Assembly (NCBI GenBank): GCA_009909085.1
Contig: JAAANX010000128.1
Span: 37,103-101,102, forward strand
From: Cyanobacteria bacterium GSL.Bin1
GTDB lineage: Bacteria > Cyanobacteriota > Cyanobacteriia > Cyanobacteriales > Rubidibacteraceae
Direction: 5' to 3'
DNA: 64,000 bases
Part shown: in pieces, positions 25,720 to 35,416 of the stretch
Position numbering within the stretch: position 1 is the first letter of the stretch
How the letters are laid out: every line of letters begins with the position of its first letter
Translations under genes and position numbers: made by a program
The notes under the pieces: model-generated
The model's input: only the letters and a program-made list of their open reading frames with translations
What the model was told of the DNA's origin: nothing
The model's database searches: none

Positions 25720-28389
25720 TTATTGAACTTCACGACGGAAGATGAAGGTTCCAGTATCACCCGGTTCAACTGTTCCCACTTCGTTTTCGTATTGAGTAAC
25801 ATCTGTTCCATCTGCAGGGTCAGTTGTTCCAATCGTTCCCGACAGGTTAGAGAAGGTGACTGTACCAGTGCTAGCGGAAGTATTTTGACTGTGGAGTGTA
25901 TCAACCTCACCGTCGGGTGCTGCAACGATACCATCACCACCAATATCCGATTCTTCTCCATCTAAAGCCCAGTTATTACCATCCTGATCCGCTTGTCGAT
26001 TAGCATCAGTATCAGCAACGGTTCCATCTTCAGTAATGGTGAAGTTATTGGCATTGAGAGTGACGTTACCTGTACCAATGGGGGCTTCAGAAATATTTTC
26101 GTATCGGATTCGGTACTCGATGAAATCACCAGGTTGCACATCTACGTTAGGAGTCTGCGTAAAGGCTTCTCGAACATTGCCATCAGCATCCAGAATCCGG
26201 GCTTCTTTCACGAGAGTTATGAATCCAGTGTAAACGCGATCAATAGTGATGTTGTTAACAGTTTCACCCGTATATCCAGCGTTACTCGTTGGGTCATCAT
26301 CAGGGAAAGCAATGATCGGGATGTTATATCCTTGAACTTGACCTGTTCCCGCAGGGAAATCAACTTCAACTTCGTAGGTTAATTCATCCCCTGGATTGAC
26401 TGTACCCACATTAATTGGAGTATCACCAGTTGTAAAAGCATTTCCATCGTAGCTGTAGGTTGCTGTTTCAGCATTACCATCTCCGTCAACATCGAAGCGA
26501 ATGATAACTGTTGTGTTAGTAGGAATCTCATTATTAGCCCCAAAGAAACCAGAACCACCTGTATCACTGGCTGACTCTGCACTGGTTGCTCCAGTTGGAA
26601 CAATTGGCTCAATCGTTACGTTGTCTGCTTCACTTGCACCGGTTGCAGGGACGCTAACAGTGTTCTGAATTGTTACTGCACTTGGATCACCATCAGCATC
26701 ACCATTCGGATCAGTGGAGACATTGGTAAAGTCATCATTGTCGTTATTCGGTCCCACGGCCTCAGGTGTATCCAAGGGTCCATTCAAGATGTCATCATCC
26801 GCTTCAACGGTACCGGTAACAACGACTTCGTTATCTTCCCCATCAGGACCGGTTCCAGTATTGTTGCCGTTTTCATCAATTCCATCTTGATCCGGATCTG
26901 CTACCCCTGTATCATCACCTGGATCAAAAAGACTTCCTGTGTCATCAGGTGGCGTACCATCATCATTGAAGTTGTTAGGACGTTGGTCACCTGATTCATC
27001 GTAAACAATCTCATCATCGACATCAATGTTGTCATTGGGATCGTCAAACGTTTGACCAAAGACCTGAGCGATGTTGTAAACTGTTCCACCAGCACCCGGT
27101 AAACCACTGGTAATAACGGAGAATTGGAAACCAGTCAGTTGTATGCCATTTGCGGGGAGTTCATCACCATCAGTGGTTGCATCGTAAATAAAACCGATTC
27201 TTTCGACATCTTCTAAATCAGTGGTGGTATCAGTATTTGGATCAGTATCTGGAGCAGTAGTCGTCCAATTTGCGCCATCTAACGCTCCAGCGTCACCAGA
27301 AGCTACAGGCACTGTTGTTTCTGGATCATCATAGGAATATACAACAGTCCAGCCTGTAGGCAGGTTATTTGGATCTGGTTCTCCATTGAGAACTGTTCCT
27401 TCTGGAATAACATCGGAAACAAGAACTCGGTCTTCTTCATTTGTTCCATTACCATCAATATCATTACCTGAACCACTGCCTTCTAAATTAATAGGAGTAC
27501 CTTCTAAAGGAGCAGGCTCAAATGTACCATCAGGTGATGAATTTTCTACCGTCAAGCCTAAATCGTAAGTAATGATGTCATCGCTACCAGAATCACTGCC
27601 ACCAGGGTCAACATTCGAGGCAACTTTAGTGATTGTGGCAAGGGCTAACGGTTGAATTTCAGTTGCAAACGCGACATCCTGAGTTGCACTGGCTTCTCTT
27701 TCACCATTAACTGGATCATCAGTTGTATCAATATTAACGGTACGAACCTCATCATCATTAATACCATCAGCATCATCAGGCTGGTTTTGCGTCGCGAGAG
27801 AGTTATCGTTAGCTCCTGTATTACCTAAAGTAACTCCAACAGGATCACCCAAGTTGTTAGTTGATAAAACAGTACCCGTCACTCGAACAATAAAGCTACC
27901 ATTTGCTGAAATATCTTCTACAAGATTATCTGTTAGGGTCGTAATATCGTTGAAGGTTGTTCCACCATCGGTGCTAACTTCTACATTAGTATCAGCAATA
28001 GCTTCCAAACCAGTTGTCGTGATTTGATCAGCACTAGGGACGAAAATATCAGTGGTAGCGTTACCGGTATTCGTAATTAAGAAGTCAAAAGTTAGGACAT
28101 CGCCTGCCTCAACACTACCACCATCCTCATCGTTGATTCCTTGAGGGGTGTTAGTAATACCGGCGACTTCGGCAACCGTTACCGTTACCCGATTTGAGGT
28201 GGTGTCAAGTGGGTTGCCGTCATTATCTTCGTAAGTTGCAGTTGCTTCGTTAATGATCTCAGTGCCGGCGGCAGTTCCTTCTGCAAAAGCTGGCAAAATC
28301 ATTGCTTGGGAGAGAGTCGTGCTTGCTAGGCAAATGGCAAGGAAACGCTGAAATTTATTTTTGGAGGATAGAGATGAATTGTTGCTCAT
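25720..28389 (-). CDS. Large acidic secreted DUF11-type surface protein
   Basis: This 889-residue exported protein has a signal peptide ending near PAFAEG (residue about 37). The mature chain is very rich in Asp, Thr, Asn and Gly and nearly devoid of Lys and Cys, a composition typical of extracellular proteins of halophiles. Repeated DUF11-like units are marked by xxGDxLxxxFxITNTG and PGDFIEYRIRYEN segments. Low-complexity DDxxGxxD stretches around 480-560 could bind calcium. It is the promoter-proximal gene of the six-gene operon and so probably the major product. There is no SLH, LPXTG or lipobox. It could be a surface-layer or matrix protein. Confidence 0.8.
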   Translation of the reverse strand: MSNNSSLSSKNKFQRFLAICLASTTLSQAMILPAFAEGTAAGTEIINEATATYEDNDGNPLDTTSNRVTVTVAEVAGITNTPQGINDEDGGSVEAGDVLTFDFLITNTGNATTDIFVPSADQITTTGLEAIADTNVEVSTDGGTTFNDITTLTDNLVEDISANGSFIVRVTGTVLSTNNLGDPVGVTLGNTGANDNSLATQNQPDDADGINDDEVRTVNIDTTDDPVNGEREASATQDVAFATEIQPLALATITKVASNVDPGGSDSGSDDIITYDLGLTVENSSPDGTFEPAPLEGTPINLEGSGSGNDIDGNGTNEEDRVLVSDVIPEGTVLNGEPDPNNLPTGWTVVYSYDDPETTVPVASGDAGALDGANWTTTAPDTDPNTDTTTDLEDVERIGFIYDATTDGDELPANGIQLTGFQFSVITSGLPGAGGTVYNIAQVFGQTFDDPNDNIDVDDEIVYDESGDQRPNNFNDDGTPPDDTGSLFDPGDDTGVADPDQDGIDENGNNTGTGPDGEDNEVVVTGTVEADDDILNGPLDTPEAVGPNNDNDDFTNVSTDPNGDADGDPSAVTIQNTVSVPATGASEADNVTIEPIVPTGATSAESASDTGGSGFFGANNEIPTNTTVIIRFDVDGDGNAETATYSYDGNAFTTGDTPINVGTVNPGDELTYEVEVDFPAGTGQVQGYNIPIIAFPDDDPTSNAGYTGETVNNITIDRVYTGFITLVKEARILDADGNVREAFTQTPNVDVQPGDFIEYRIRYENISEAPIGTGNVTLNANNFTITEDGTVADTDANRQADQDGNNWALDGEESDIGGDGIVAAPDGEVDTLHSQNTSASTGTVTFSNLSGTIGTTDPADGTDVTQYENEVGTVEPGDTGTFIFRREVQ

Positions 28390-28651
28390 TCGTTAATTAA
28401 TCCAATAATCAAGTAAATTGGCATAGATTGGCTAGGACCTTAGGCTTTTCATTAGATTTACAATATGATTTAAATTACCAAAAAAGCGCTGTTTATAGCC
28501 TTTACCAGGATACTCAAATTACTAAATAATACAAACCGAAATAACACGGAAAAAAGCGATTTATGTCAATTTTGTTACTTGATTCACAAAATTACACTGG
28601 GTACTAAAGTCTGACAAGTAACTTCCGGTTGCTGGGATAATTTAGTTGATC

Positions 28652-28806
28652 GCGGGGAAGCCCCGCAGAATAATCTTTTGATTTTGCGTCGGGACGGGGC
28701 TTTCAAGCATCGGAACTGAATTTCGATGTCAGCCCCTCATCAGGAGTGGTCAGTCAAGGGGTTTTATCCCTAGATCAGTTCCGATACAGGAATACCAACT
28801 TGCAAG
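28652..28806. ncRNA. Candidate structured RNA or element end (nested inverted repeats)
   Basis: The stem GCGGGG/CCCCGC is at 28652-28666. An 11-bp perfect stem ATCGGAACTGA (28709-28719)/TCAGTTCCGAT (28775-28785) encloses CCCCT/AGGGG (28733-28737/28757-28761). CCAACT/AGTTGG follows at 28795-28812. A competing pairing, GGGGCT (about 28696-28701) with AGCCCC (28731-28736), is also possible. No known RNA family is recognised. It could be an sRNA, a leader, or the remnant end of a TnpB-type element. Confidence 0.35.
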
Positions 28807-28834
28807 AGTTGGAAGGCAGCACTCTATCTGAAGG

Positions 28835-29062
28835 ATGAGTGGCTGGAGGAAGTCACAGAATTTAACTTATGTCTTAGCGAATCGTGAGGATGATGACGCG
28901 ATCAAAGCTTTGATTAGAAGAGGTAATGATAAGAGTCCAAACACACAAAAAGTTACTGTGTTACCAGATTGGAGTAATCGCGATCTGAAGCTGGGAACTC
29001 TACGATCAGCAATTCGCCAGCTAGGTATTGACCAACGGTCGCAGCAGGCGCCTTCTGTTTAA
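28835..29062 (+). pseudogene. Possible HicA-like toxin remnant
   Basis: This ORF has 75 codons. The C-terminal half (KVTVLPDWSNRDLKLGTLRS and following AIRQLGID) resembles the end of HicA-family mRNA-interferase toxins, which typically finish with a GTLRSI-(I/L)-(K/R)-QAG motif. The N-terminal half lacks the usual catalytic GSH segment and looks like translated non-coding DNA. No HicB gene is adjacent. It is best seen as a decayed fragment. The stop codon lies inside a hairpin. Confidence 0.3.
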
Positions 29063-29080
29063 GAAGGCGTAATCTGCGAC
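29038..29080. repeat. Interrupted hairpin downstream of the HicA-like remnant
   Basis: GTCGCAG (29038-29044) pairs with CTGCGAC (29074-29080). Inside, CGCCTTCT (29049-29056) pairs with AGAAGGCG (29062-29069). There is no T-run, so it is more like a repeat element or RNA end than a terminator. Confidence 0.5.
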
Positions 29081-29233
29081 TGGGAGATATTTAAAAATAC
29101 ATATGGCTTGCTGAAATTTTCCGCGATCGCGCTACTCAATTCTTAACCCTGACGACAGCTTTCAGCGAGCTTCGCTCGAGCGCGCAGAATAATAAAATCC
29201 GGTTAAAATAACCGGTTCTCCAAAAAAATTACT

Positions 29234-29938
29234 TTATATCTCTAAAAAATTCTGATATCCTTCCTTCAATTTTTCCTTTCCATTTTCATTAATAATGCTA
29301 CCATGAGCTATAATCACTCGTTCAAAATCCCAATTCAGAATTTTCTTGATCGAGTTTTTAAATTTTTCTATTTCAGTTGTTGCAATTCTTTCTAAAACCG
29401 ATGGACTAAGTTGTTTATATCCGCCAAGTATTTGAGAAGTCAACCGTGTTAAAAAAGGGAAAGTCTCGTCAAAGTAAAAGGCTAGATCAGTTAAGATTAG
29501 GGTTCGGCTTGAGGGATGAAAAAAGACACATTCTTGTAGCGGATCAAACCCCCTGAATGTAATCGTTCTAAACCCTTCTATAAACTGATATTCAATCCCA
29601 TTCCATAATTGCTCTAGATCATCTTTAATGATTTTATCAATTGGCAAATTTGGCTTTTTGCTTTTAAGACCCGAAACTGCCCAAAAAATTGCATCTGGGT
29701 AAAGCATTTTGAAATTTTCAGCAAATAAATAATGGTGAAGATTGGGTGCAATGATATGTTTAACCGTTCCAATTTCTTGAAGTTGACGGATGATTGTATT
29801 ATCAACTTGAATTGGAGAAATAACGACTAATTCCCGATTTTCAAGTCGAATCACTGTCATTCTTGTCCCAACACTGAGTCCAAAGTATTGCAAAGGCTGT
29901 TCAGCAACCCAAATATCTTGATCAATTTCTCTTAGCAT
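29234..29938 (-). CDS. DUF4336 domain protein
   Basis: This 234-residue soluble protein of the DUF4336 family is related in outline to MBL-fold proteins (KHIIAPNLHHYLFA, RTLILTDLAFYFDE and VIIAHGSII sit where metal-site strands would be). The usual HxHxDH motif is missing, with only NLHHY in its place, so hydrolase activity is doubtful. The family is frequent in cyanobacteria and plants without an assigned role. It lies downstream of acnB, beyond a minus-strand terminator, so it is probably transcribed separately. Confidence 0.75.
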   Translation of the reverse strand: MLREIDQDIWVAEQPLQYFGLSVGTRMTVIRLENRELVVISPIQVDNTIIRQLQEIGTVKHIIAPNLHHYLFAENFKMLYPDAIFWAVSGLKSKKPNLPIDKIIKDDLEQLWNGIEYQFIEGFRTITFRGFDPLQECVFFHPSSRTLILTDLAFYFDETFPFLTRLTSQILGGYKQLSPSVLERIATTEIEKFKNSIKKILNWDFERVIIAHGSIINENGKEKLKEGYQNFLEI

Positions 29939-29957
29939 TGATTTGAACCATTCAACT

Positions 29958-29980
29958 AAAAAAGGTGGGCAAAACCCACC
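29958..29980 (-). terminator. Intrinsic terminator of acnB
   Basis: Read on the minus strand, GGTGGG, loop TTTTG, and CCCACC form a 6-bp stem (29964-29980) followed immediately by a run of T (complement of 29958-29963). It lies 11 bases beyond the acnB stop. Confidence 0.8.
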
Positions 29981-29990
29981 TCAATGTTAT

Positions 29991-32600
29991 CTATTTACTC
30001 GCACCCGTTGGCATTCCTAAAATATCCTCAATTTTGGGCATTTCTTCTAAGGGAATGACGCGACCTTCTTCCTCAAAATTCTCAATTTGATCAAAGTTGA
30101 GATAGCGATACAAATCATCAGCAAAGGGATTAATTTTCTCTTGGACAATGGAGAGATATTCATCCACAGTGGGAATGTAACCCAGTAAGGCACAAACTGC
30201 AGCTAACTCAGCTGAACCGAGATAGACTCGTGCGCCTTTCCCCATGCGATTATTAAAGTTACGGGTCGAAGTGGAGAAGACGGTTGCTTCATCTTCCACT
30301 CGCGCTTGGTTCCCCATACACAAGGAACAACCGGGCATTTCTGTCCGTGCGCCAGCAGCAGCAAACACACCATAAACCCCTTCCTCACGGAGTTGTTTCT
30401 CATCCATGCGTGTGGGAGGACAAATCCAAAGGCGAACTTTTGCCACGCCTGCATCTTCTAAAATTTTCGCAGCAGCACGATAGTGACCAATGTTAGTCAT
30501 GCAAGACCCGATGAAGACTTCATCAATTTTATCCCCTGCACACTCTGACATTAACTTCACATTATCCGGGTCATTCGGTGCAGCAACAATCGGTTCTTTG
30601 ATTTCGTTTAAGTTAACCTCAACCGTATCCACATATTCAGCATCTGCATCCGCTTCCAGTAACTCAGGCTTATCCAACCATTCCTGCATTTTGGCAGCGC
30701 GACGTAAGAGGGTACGGGAGTCTTGATAGCCACGCGCTACCATGTTTTTAATCAGGGCAATGTTGGAATTGAGATATTCGGCGATGGTCTCTTTCCCTAA
30801 CTTAATCGTACAGCCAGAACAAGAGCGTTCGGCAGTGGCATCGGTTAATTCAAAGGCTTGTTCTACTTTGAGGTCGGGTAAGCCTTCCATCTCCATGATG
30901 CGACCGGAGAAGACGTTTTCTTTAACTTCGGTTCCGACCGTTAACTTCCCTTGCTGCATGGCGACATAGGGAATGGCATTAACAATATCCCGCAGTGTGA
31001 CACCCGGCTGTAATTCGCCAGTGAAGCGCACTAAAACCGATTCTGGCATATCCAGAGGCATTGCCCCTAATGCAGCCGCAAACGCCACTAAACCCGACCC
31101 GGCAGGGAAGGAAATACCAAGGGGGAAGCGAGTATGAGAATCACCACCGGTTCCGACCGTATCGGGAAGTAACATCCGGTTTAACCAAGAGTGAATGATA
31201 CCGTCACCTGGCTTTAAGGAAACCCCACCTCTGTCTGCAAAGAAGTCAGGGAGTTGTTGATGGGTTTTCACGTCCACTGGTTTGGGATACGCTGCGGTGT
31301 GACAGAAACTTTGTAAAACGAAGTCCGCATTGAAGCCAAGACAAGCCAGTTCTTTTAACTCATCGCGGGTCATGGGTCCGGTGGTATCTTGTGACCCCAC
31401 AGTGGTCATCATCGGTTCGCAAGAGGTTCCCGGACGAACCCCATCAACACCACAAGCGCGTCCCACCATTTTTTGCGCCAGCGTGAAGCCTTTATTATTC
31501 TCTGCGGGAACTTCCGGACGAGTAAACAGAGAGGTGACTTCTAAGCCTAAGGCTTCTCGGGTTTTATCAGTCAAAGCCCGTCCAATCATCAGTGGAATCC
31601 GTCCACCGGCGCGGACTTCATCTAAGATTGTATTCGGTTTCGGAGTAAAGGTGGTTAAGGTTTCTCCGGCTTCGTTGGTAATCTTTCCTTTATAAGGGTA
31701 AATCGTAACGACATCCCCTGTATTCATTTGGGTGACATCGCACTCAATGGGAAATGCACCAGAGTCTTCGGCAGTATTGAAAAAGATGGGGGCAATTTTT
31801 CCGCCGAGAACATAACCACCAGCGCGTTTGTTGGGAACGTTGGGAATATCATGTCCAATGTGCCATAGCATAGAGTTAATGGCCGATTTCCGGGATGAAC
31901 CGGTGCCAACAACATCTCCCACGTATGCCAGGGGTAAGCCTTTTTCTTTTAATTGAGCAATTTGTTCTAGTCCCTCCGGCATCCGAGACTCTAACATCGC
32001 GAGGGCGTGGAGGGGAATATCAGGGCGTGTTGTCGCATGAGGCGCCGGAGACAGATCATCAGTATTGGTTTCTCCAGCCACTTTAAAGACCACCACTTGG
32101 ATTTGTTCCGGAACTTCTGGCTTGTTGGTAAACCAAGTTCCTTCCGCCCATTCATCAATGACTTGTTTGGCGTATTGATTATCTTGGGCGAGTTCAAACA
32201 CATCATTAAACGCATCAAAAGCAAGGATGGTTTGACTGAGGGCGGTTGCTGCTTTTTGGGCGAGATTCGTGTCAGAGGATTTGAGAAATTCAATCAGAGA
32301 TTGCACATTATACCCACCCACCATGGTTCCGAGAAGTTCCACGGCTTCTTCTACGGTGATCAGCGGACAGTTGACTTCTCCTTTGCCAATTGCGGTGAGA
32401 AACCCTGCTTTAACATAGGCGGCTTCATCAACACCAGGCGGAACGCGATCGCGCAATAAATATAATAATTCTTCTTCTGTTCCTTGGGGAGGCTGTTTTA
32501 ATAATTCACATAACTGGGACGTTTGTTCGGCGTTGAGGGGGAGGGGGGGAATTCCTTGCTTGGCCCGTTCTGTTGCGTGTTGCCGATACGTTTCTAACAT
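29991..32600 (-). CDS. acnB: Aconitate hydratase B
   Basis: This 869-residue AcnB-type [4Fe-4S] aconitase interconverts citrate and isocitrate in the TCA cycle; some also hydrate 2-methylcitrate. The N-terminal HEAT-like domain (about 1-160) and the swivel domain preceding the catalytic core are the AcnB order. Cluster cysteines lie in the GSCMTNIGH region and in PGCSLCMGN near the C-terminus. The length matches the family. An AGGAGA ribosome-binding sequence precedes the ATG. It is monocistronic and divergent from ureG by 99 bases. AcnB is the usual cyanobacterial aconitase. Confidence 0.96.
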   Translation of the reverse strand: MLETYRQHATERAKQGIPPLPLNAEQTSQLCELLKQPPQGTEEELLYLLRDRVPPGVDEAAYVKAGFLTAIGKGEVNCPLITVEEAVELLGTMVGGYNVQSLIEFLKSSDTNLAQKAATALSQTILAFDAFNDVFELAQDNQYAKQVIDEWAEGTWFTNKPEVPEQIQVVVFKVAGETNTDDLSPAPHATTRPDIPLHALAMLESRMPEGLEQIAQLKEKGLPLAYVGDVVGTGSSRKSAINSMLWHIGHDIPNVPNKRAGGYVLGGKIAPIFFNTAEDSGAFPIECDVTQMNTGDVVTIYPYKGKITNEAGETLTTFTPKPNTILDEVRAGGRIPLMIGRALTDKTREALGLEVTSLFTRPEVPAENNKGFTLAQKMVGRACGVDGVRPGTSCEPMMTTVGSQDTTGPMTRDELKELACLGFNADFVLQSFCHTAAYPKPVDVKTHQQLPDFFADRGGVSLKPGDGIIHSWLNRMLLPDTVGTGGDSHTRFPLGISFPAGSGLVAFAAALGAMPLDMPESVLVRFTGELQPGVTLRDIVNAIPYVAMQQGKLTVGTEVKENVFSGRIMEMEGLPDLKVEQAFELTDATAERSCSGCTIKLGKETIAEYLNSNIALIKNMVARGYQDSRTLLRRAAKMQEWLDKPELLEADADAEYVDTVEVNLNEIKEPIVAAPNDPDNVKLMSECAGDKIDEVFIGSCMTNIGHYRAAAKILEDAGVAKVRLWICPPTRMDEKQLREEGVYGVFAAAGARTEMPGCSLCMGNQARVEDEATVFSTSTRNFNNRMGKGARVYLGSAELAAVCALLGYIPTVDEYLSIVQEKINPFADDLYRYLNFDQIENFEEEGRVIPLEEMPKIEDILGMPTGASK

Positions 32601-32699
32601 TTTTAAGTGGGTTCTCCTATCGTGTCTCTATACTATTTCACCGATCATAGACTTCTATAATCATTGTAATTGTAGCGACAGAAGCATTTAATTCAGAAG

Positions 32700-33296
32700 A
32701 TGAACACCTTACGAGTTGGAATTGCCGGACCTGTAGGTTCAGGAAAAACAGCATTATTGGATGCATTATGCAAAACCATGCGCGATACTTATCAACTGGC
32801 TGTCGTGACTAACGATATTTATACCCAAGAAGATGCTCAATTTTTAGTCCGTTCTCAGGCATTAGCGCGCGATCGCGTTTTAGGTGTCGAAACCGGCGGT
32901 TGTCCGCACACCGCAATTCGAGAAGATGCCAGTCTCAATCTCGCGGCCATTGAACAGCTAGAAAACCAATTTAACCCACTTGACTTACTCTTTGTCGAGA
33001 GTGGGGGGGATAACCTAGCGGCAACCTTTAGTCCCGAACTCGTTGATCTTACCATCTACGTCATTGATGTGGCAGCAGGAGATAAAATTCCTCGCAAAGG
33101 GGGACCGGGGATCACCAAATCTGATCTGTTAGTAATTAATAAAATTGATTTAGCGCCCTATGTCGGTGCTGATCTCTCTGTAATGGAACGAGATGCAAAA
33201 AAGATGCGCGGCGAAAAACCGTTTGTCTTTACCAACTTAAAACAACAACAAGGATTAACAACAGTACAAGATTTTATTCGTTCTCACCTCATTTAA
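32700..33296 (+). CDS. ureG: Urease accessory GTPase UreG
   Basis: This 198-residue SIMIBI-class GTPase delivers nickel to urease with UreD, UreF and UreE. The P-loop GPVGSGKT is at 10-17, and the metal-binding CPHT motif follows in [15 protein letters not shown]. The G3/G4 equivalents are VESGGDN and INKIDL. It stands alone here, divergent from acnB, without other ure genes, which is common in cyanobacteria where urease genes are scattered. A MITE follows the stop by four bases. Confidence 0.96.
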   Translation: MNTLRVGIAGPVGSGKTALLDALCKTMRDTYQLAVVTNDIYTQEDAQFLVRSQALARDRVLGVETGGCPHTAIREDASLNLAAIEQLENQFNPLDLLFVESGGDNLAATFSPELVDLTIYVIDVAAGDKIPRKGGPGITKSDLLVINKIDLAPYVGADLSVMERDAKKMRGEKPFVFTNLKQQQGLTTVQDFIRSHLI

Positions 33297-33300
33297 TTGC

Positions 33301-33405
33301 TATAGCAATCAGAAATCGGTTGTGAGACAGAAATCCTAGTCTAATGAAACAAGGAACGGAGAACGGGAATAAAAAATTTCTCATGAATCAGGTCTGATTG
33401 CTACA
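33301..33405. repeat. MITE-like palindromic element, copy 2
   Basis: Its left end, TATAGCAATCAGA at 33301, is mirrored by TCTGATTGCTACA-type sequence ending at 33405. The flanking GTGAGA and TCTCAT continue the terminal repeat. Its termini closely match those of the element at 11763-11891. It lies between two convergent genes and encodes nothing. Confidence 0.65.
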
Positions 33406-33443
33406 GGTTAGGTTGCTTGTTTCCCTTCGCGGTTTTCCTCCTG

Positions 33444-35051
33444 TTAGTTGCTAATTAAATGCCAATTGGGAGGGGCTTGATAATGTTGATCAGACCCCTG
33501 TTCAAAGGTTAATTCATCTAGCATTTGCGGATTGACTAATAAATAAACAGAGGGCTGTTGTTCCCAATGCTGTTTGAGTTCTTCTTGTGTTGCCGGAAGA
33601 ACCCGCTTTTGGGCGTAAAAATTAAGAGAAGGACGTTCGTAAGCAAAAGAGGTATAAATTGGCGCTTCTTCAGGAACTTGATCGCGAATTAGCATGGCCA
33701 CTGGCTTCACCGGATAGGCTTCGTTTAATTCCCACAGCCAATAGGATGAACTCACCAATAATAGTAGAGAAACATACATTCCCCAACTCAGAATATTAAT
33801 AAATTGAGGATCTCTTCGTAAAACTAACCCACCCCCTACTGCTGTGGTTAACGCTACCGCTAAAGTAATAATTACTAACTCTTTACTACCTTCATCAGCC
33901 ATGCCAAAATAGAAGCTGCTTCCTAAAGCAATCCCTCCTAAAAAGAGCAGTAAGATTCCCCAAGATTTCGGATAAGACTCTTCACGGGGATAGCGGGCAA
34001 TTTCTGTCAACATTCTACCTCCAGCTAAGGCCAATGCTGGATACAAAGGCAAAATATACCAGGGGAGTTTGGTACTCATGAGGGTGATGACCAAAAAATA
34101 AATGCCACTCCAGACTAAGATTAGTTTTGACCAACTCCAGATTTGATTTTTCCAGGCTAAATGGAGTCCAGAGAGGGCAAAAATCAACCAGGGGAGAAAA
34201 TGTAGCAATCGGGGAAGATAATACCAAGGAGGACCACTGTTATTATCGACAGCACGCCATAAACGACTAAACGACTGAGAAAAAATAGCTGTTTCTACAA
34301 ATGCCCCTTGATAGTGAACCCACTGTAGCGCGTACCAACTGAGTAGAGGTAAACAACCAATGCTCACCCCACCCCAAAAATAGGGACTTCGGAATAAACG
34401 AGGCGTATCCCAAGCGAGAAATCCAAACGCAATCCCCCCTAGTAACAAAGCCATGATGCCCTTGGTCAGTCCAATCAAGCTTAAACTGATCCCAATGCCT
34501 AAACACCAGCGCAAATCACGGCGCGATCGCAGCACTGACCACATCAACAAAATCGCAAAACAAACAACTGCCCCATCGAGCATTGCTAGACGTCCCTGAC
34601 GGACTAATGGTAAGGTAGTTAAATAAATCAGTGCTGAAAATAATGCTGGTTGACGCATCAAAAACAGTTCTTTTCCCAAGCCATAAGCGAACGGTACTGA
34701 AACCGCCATCAATAATGCAGAAGGAAGACGAGCCGTCGTTTCATTAACGCCACCCCAGCGATAACAAAGAGCAATCAAATCGTGAAGCAAGGGTGGTTTG
34801 TTGAGATAAGGTTCTTGCCACAGTGTTGGAAATAACCAGCGATTACTGTTCTCTGGTGCTTGTAAAATCTCGCGCGCTACTTGGGCAACCGTTCCTTCAT
34901 CCCAATCGCGAAGGGGTAAACTCCCCAAATTGAGAGTAAACACTAATAATCCTGCGACCAAAAGCGCAATCACAAGCAAGCGTTCTGTCCAAGCATTTTG
35001 ATGACGAATGCGATTAGCCGAGCCATCCCCTGCAAAAGTCTGACGATCCAT
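33444..35051 (-). CDS. GT39/ArnT-like membrane glycosyltransferase
   Basis: This 535-residue polytopic membrane enzyme has about twelve hydrophobic segments. The first external loop has the acidic motif DWDEGTVAQ, the catalytic aspartate region of GT39/GT83 (PMT/ArnT) enzymes that transfer a sugar from a polyprenyl-phosphate donor. In cyanobacteria such enzymes glycosylate lipids or surface proteins; the acceptor is not evident here. The C-terminal 100 residues form a soluble periplasmic-type domain. It is transcribed alone on the minus strand, with 365 bases upstream before the antiporter. Confidence 0.82.
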   Translation of the reverse strand: MDRQTFAGDGSANRIRHQNAWTERLLVIALLVAGLLVFTLNLGSLPLRDWDEGTVAQVAREILQAPENSNRWLFPTLWQEPYLNKPPLLHDLIALCYRWGGVNETTARLPSALLMAVSVPFAYGLGKELFLMRQPALFSALIYLTTLPLVRQGRLAMLDGAVVCFAILLMWSVLRSRRDLRWCLGIGISLSLIGLTKGIMALLLGGIAFGFLAWDTPRLFRSPYFWGGVSIGCLPLLSWYALQWVHYQGAFVETAIFSQSFSRLWRAVDNNSGPPWYYLPRLLHFLPWLIFALSGLHLAWKNQIWSWSKLILVWSGIYFLVITLMSTKLPWYILPLYPALALAGGRMLTEIARYPREESYPKSWGILLLFLGGIALGSSFYFGMADEGSKELVIITLAVALTTAVGGGLVLRRDPQFINILSWGMYVSLLLLVSSSYWLWELNEAYPVKPVAMLIRDQVPEEAPIYTSFAYERPSLNFYAQKRVLPATQEELKQHWEQQPSVYLLVNPQMLDELTFEQGSDQHYQAPPNWHLISN

Positions 35052-35416
35052 AAACTGATAAAAGCACGATTATTTCTAGAGATAACACAATTGTGATGAA
35101 TGTTTCATGATGTAAATGTTATGGAAAGTATTTAATGGAGCTTAATTATTTCATCAGTTACCACTTATAATTCCCATTTTAATGATATTAATCAACTTAT
35201 TTAAGTTATTCAAAAAACTAAATTTATGTGATAAAAACCTAGAACAATTATCTGCATCGATCCAAGCATCAATTTTTAGTCAAATCACAGTAAGTCTTTA
35301 CACTCAGCTGTTTAGGCAGTAGATGATAAAATAGCGGGGACATCTGCTGCTATTTTGGAACCTCATCATAAGGATGCGTCATCAGTATTTAACCCTTCTT
35401 CTCCCCAAAAGATCTT
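35052..35416. other. Divergent promoter region, GT39 / antiporter
   Basis: This 365-base A+T-rich spacer lies between two divergent genes. A hairpin, AAAATAGC (35328-35335) with GCTATTTT (35349-35356), lies in the presumed leader of the antiporter gene. Its function is unknown. No other feature is seen. Confidence 0.45.

Larger units (their letters stand above)
28390..29233. other. Promoter and structured non-coding region upstream of the surface operon
   Basis: This 844-base gap lies upstream of the operon start. Positions 28390-28640 are A+T-rich and probably hold the operon promoter. Positions 28652-28806 contain a series of short inverted repeats, and 28835-29080 a small ORF ending in a hairpin. 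A palindromic AACCGGTT-type repeat lies at about 29200-29216. Confidence 0.5.
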
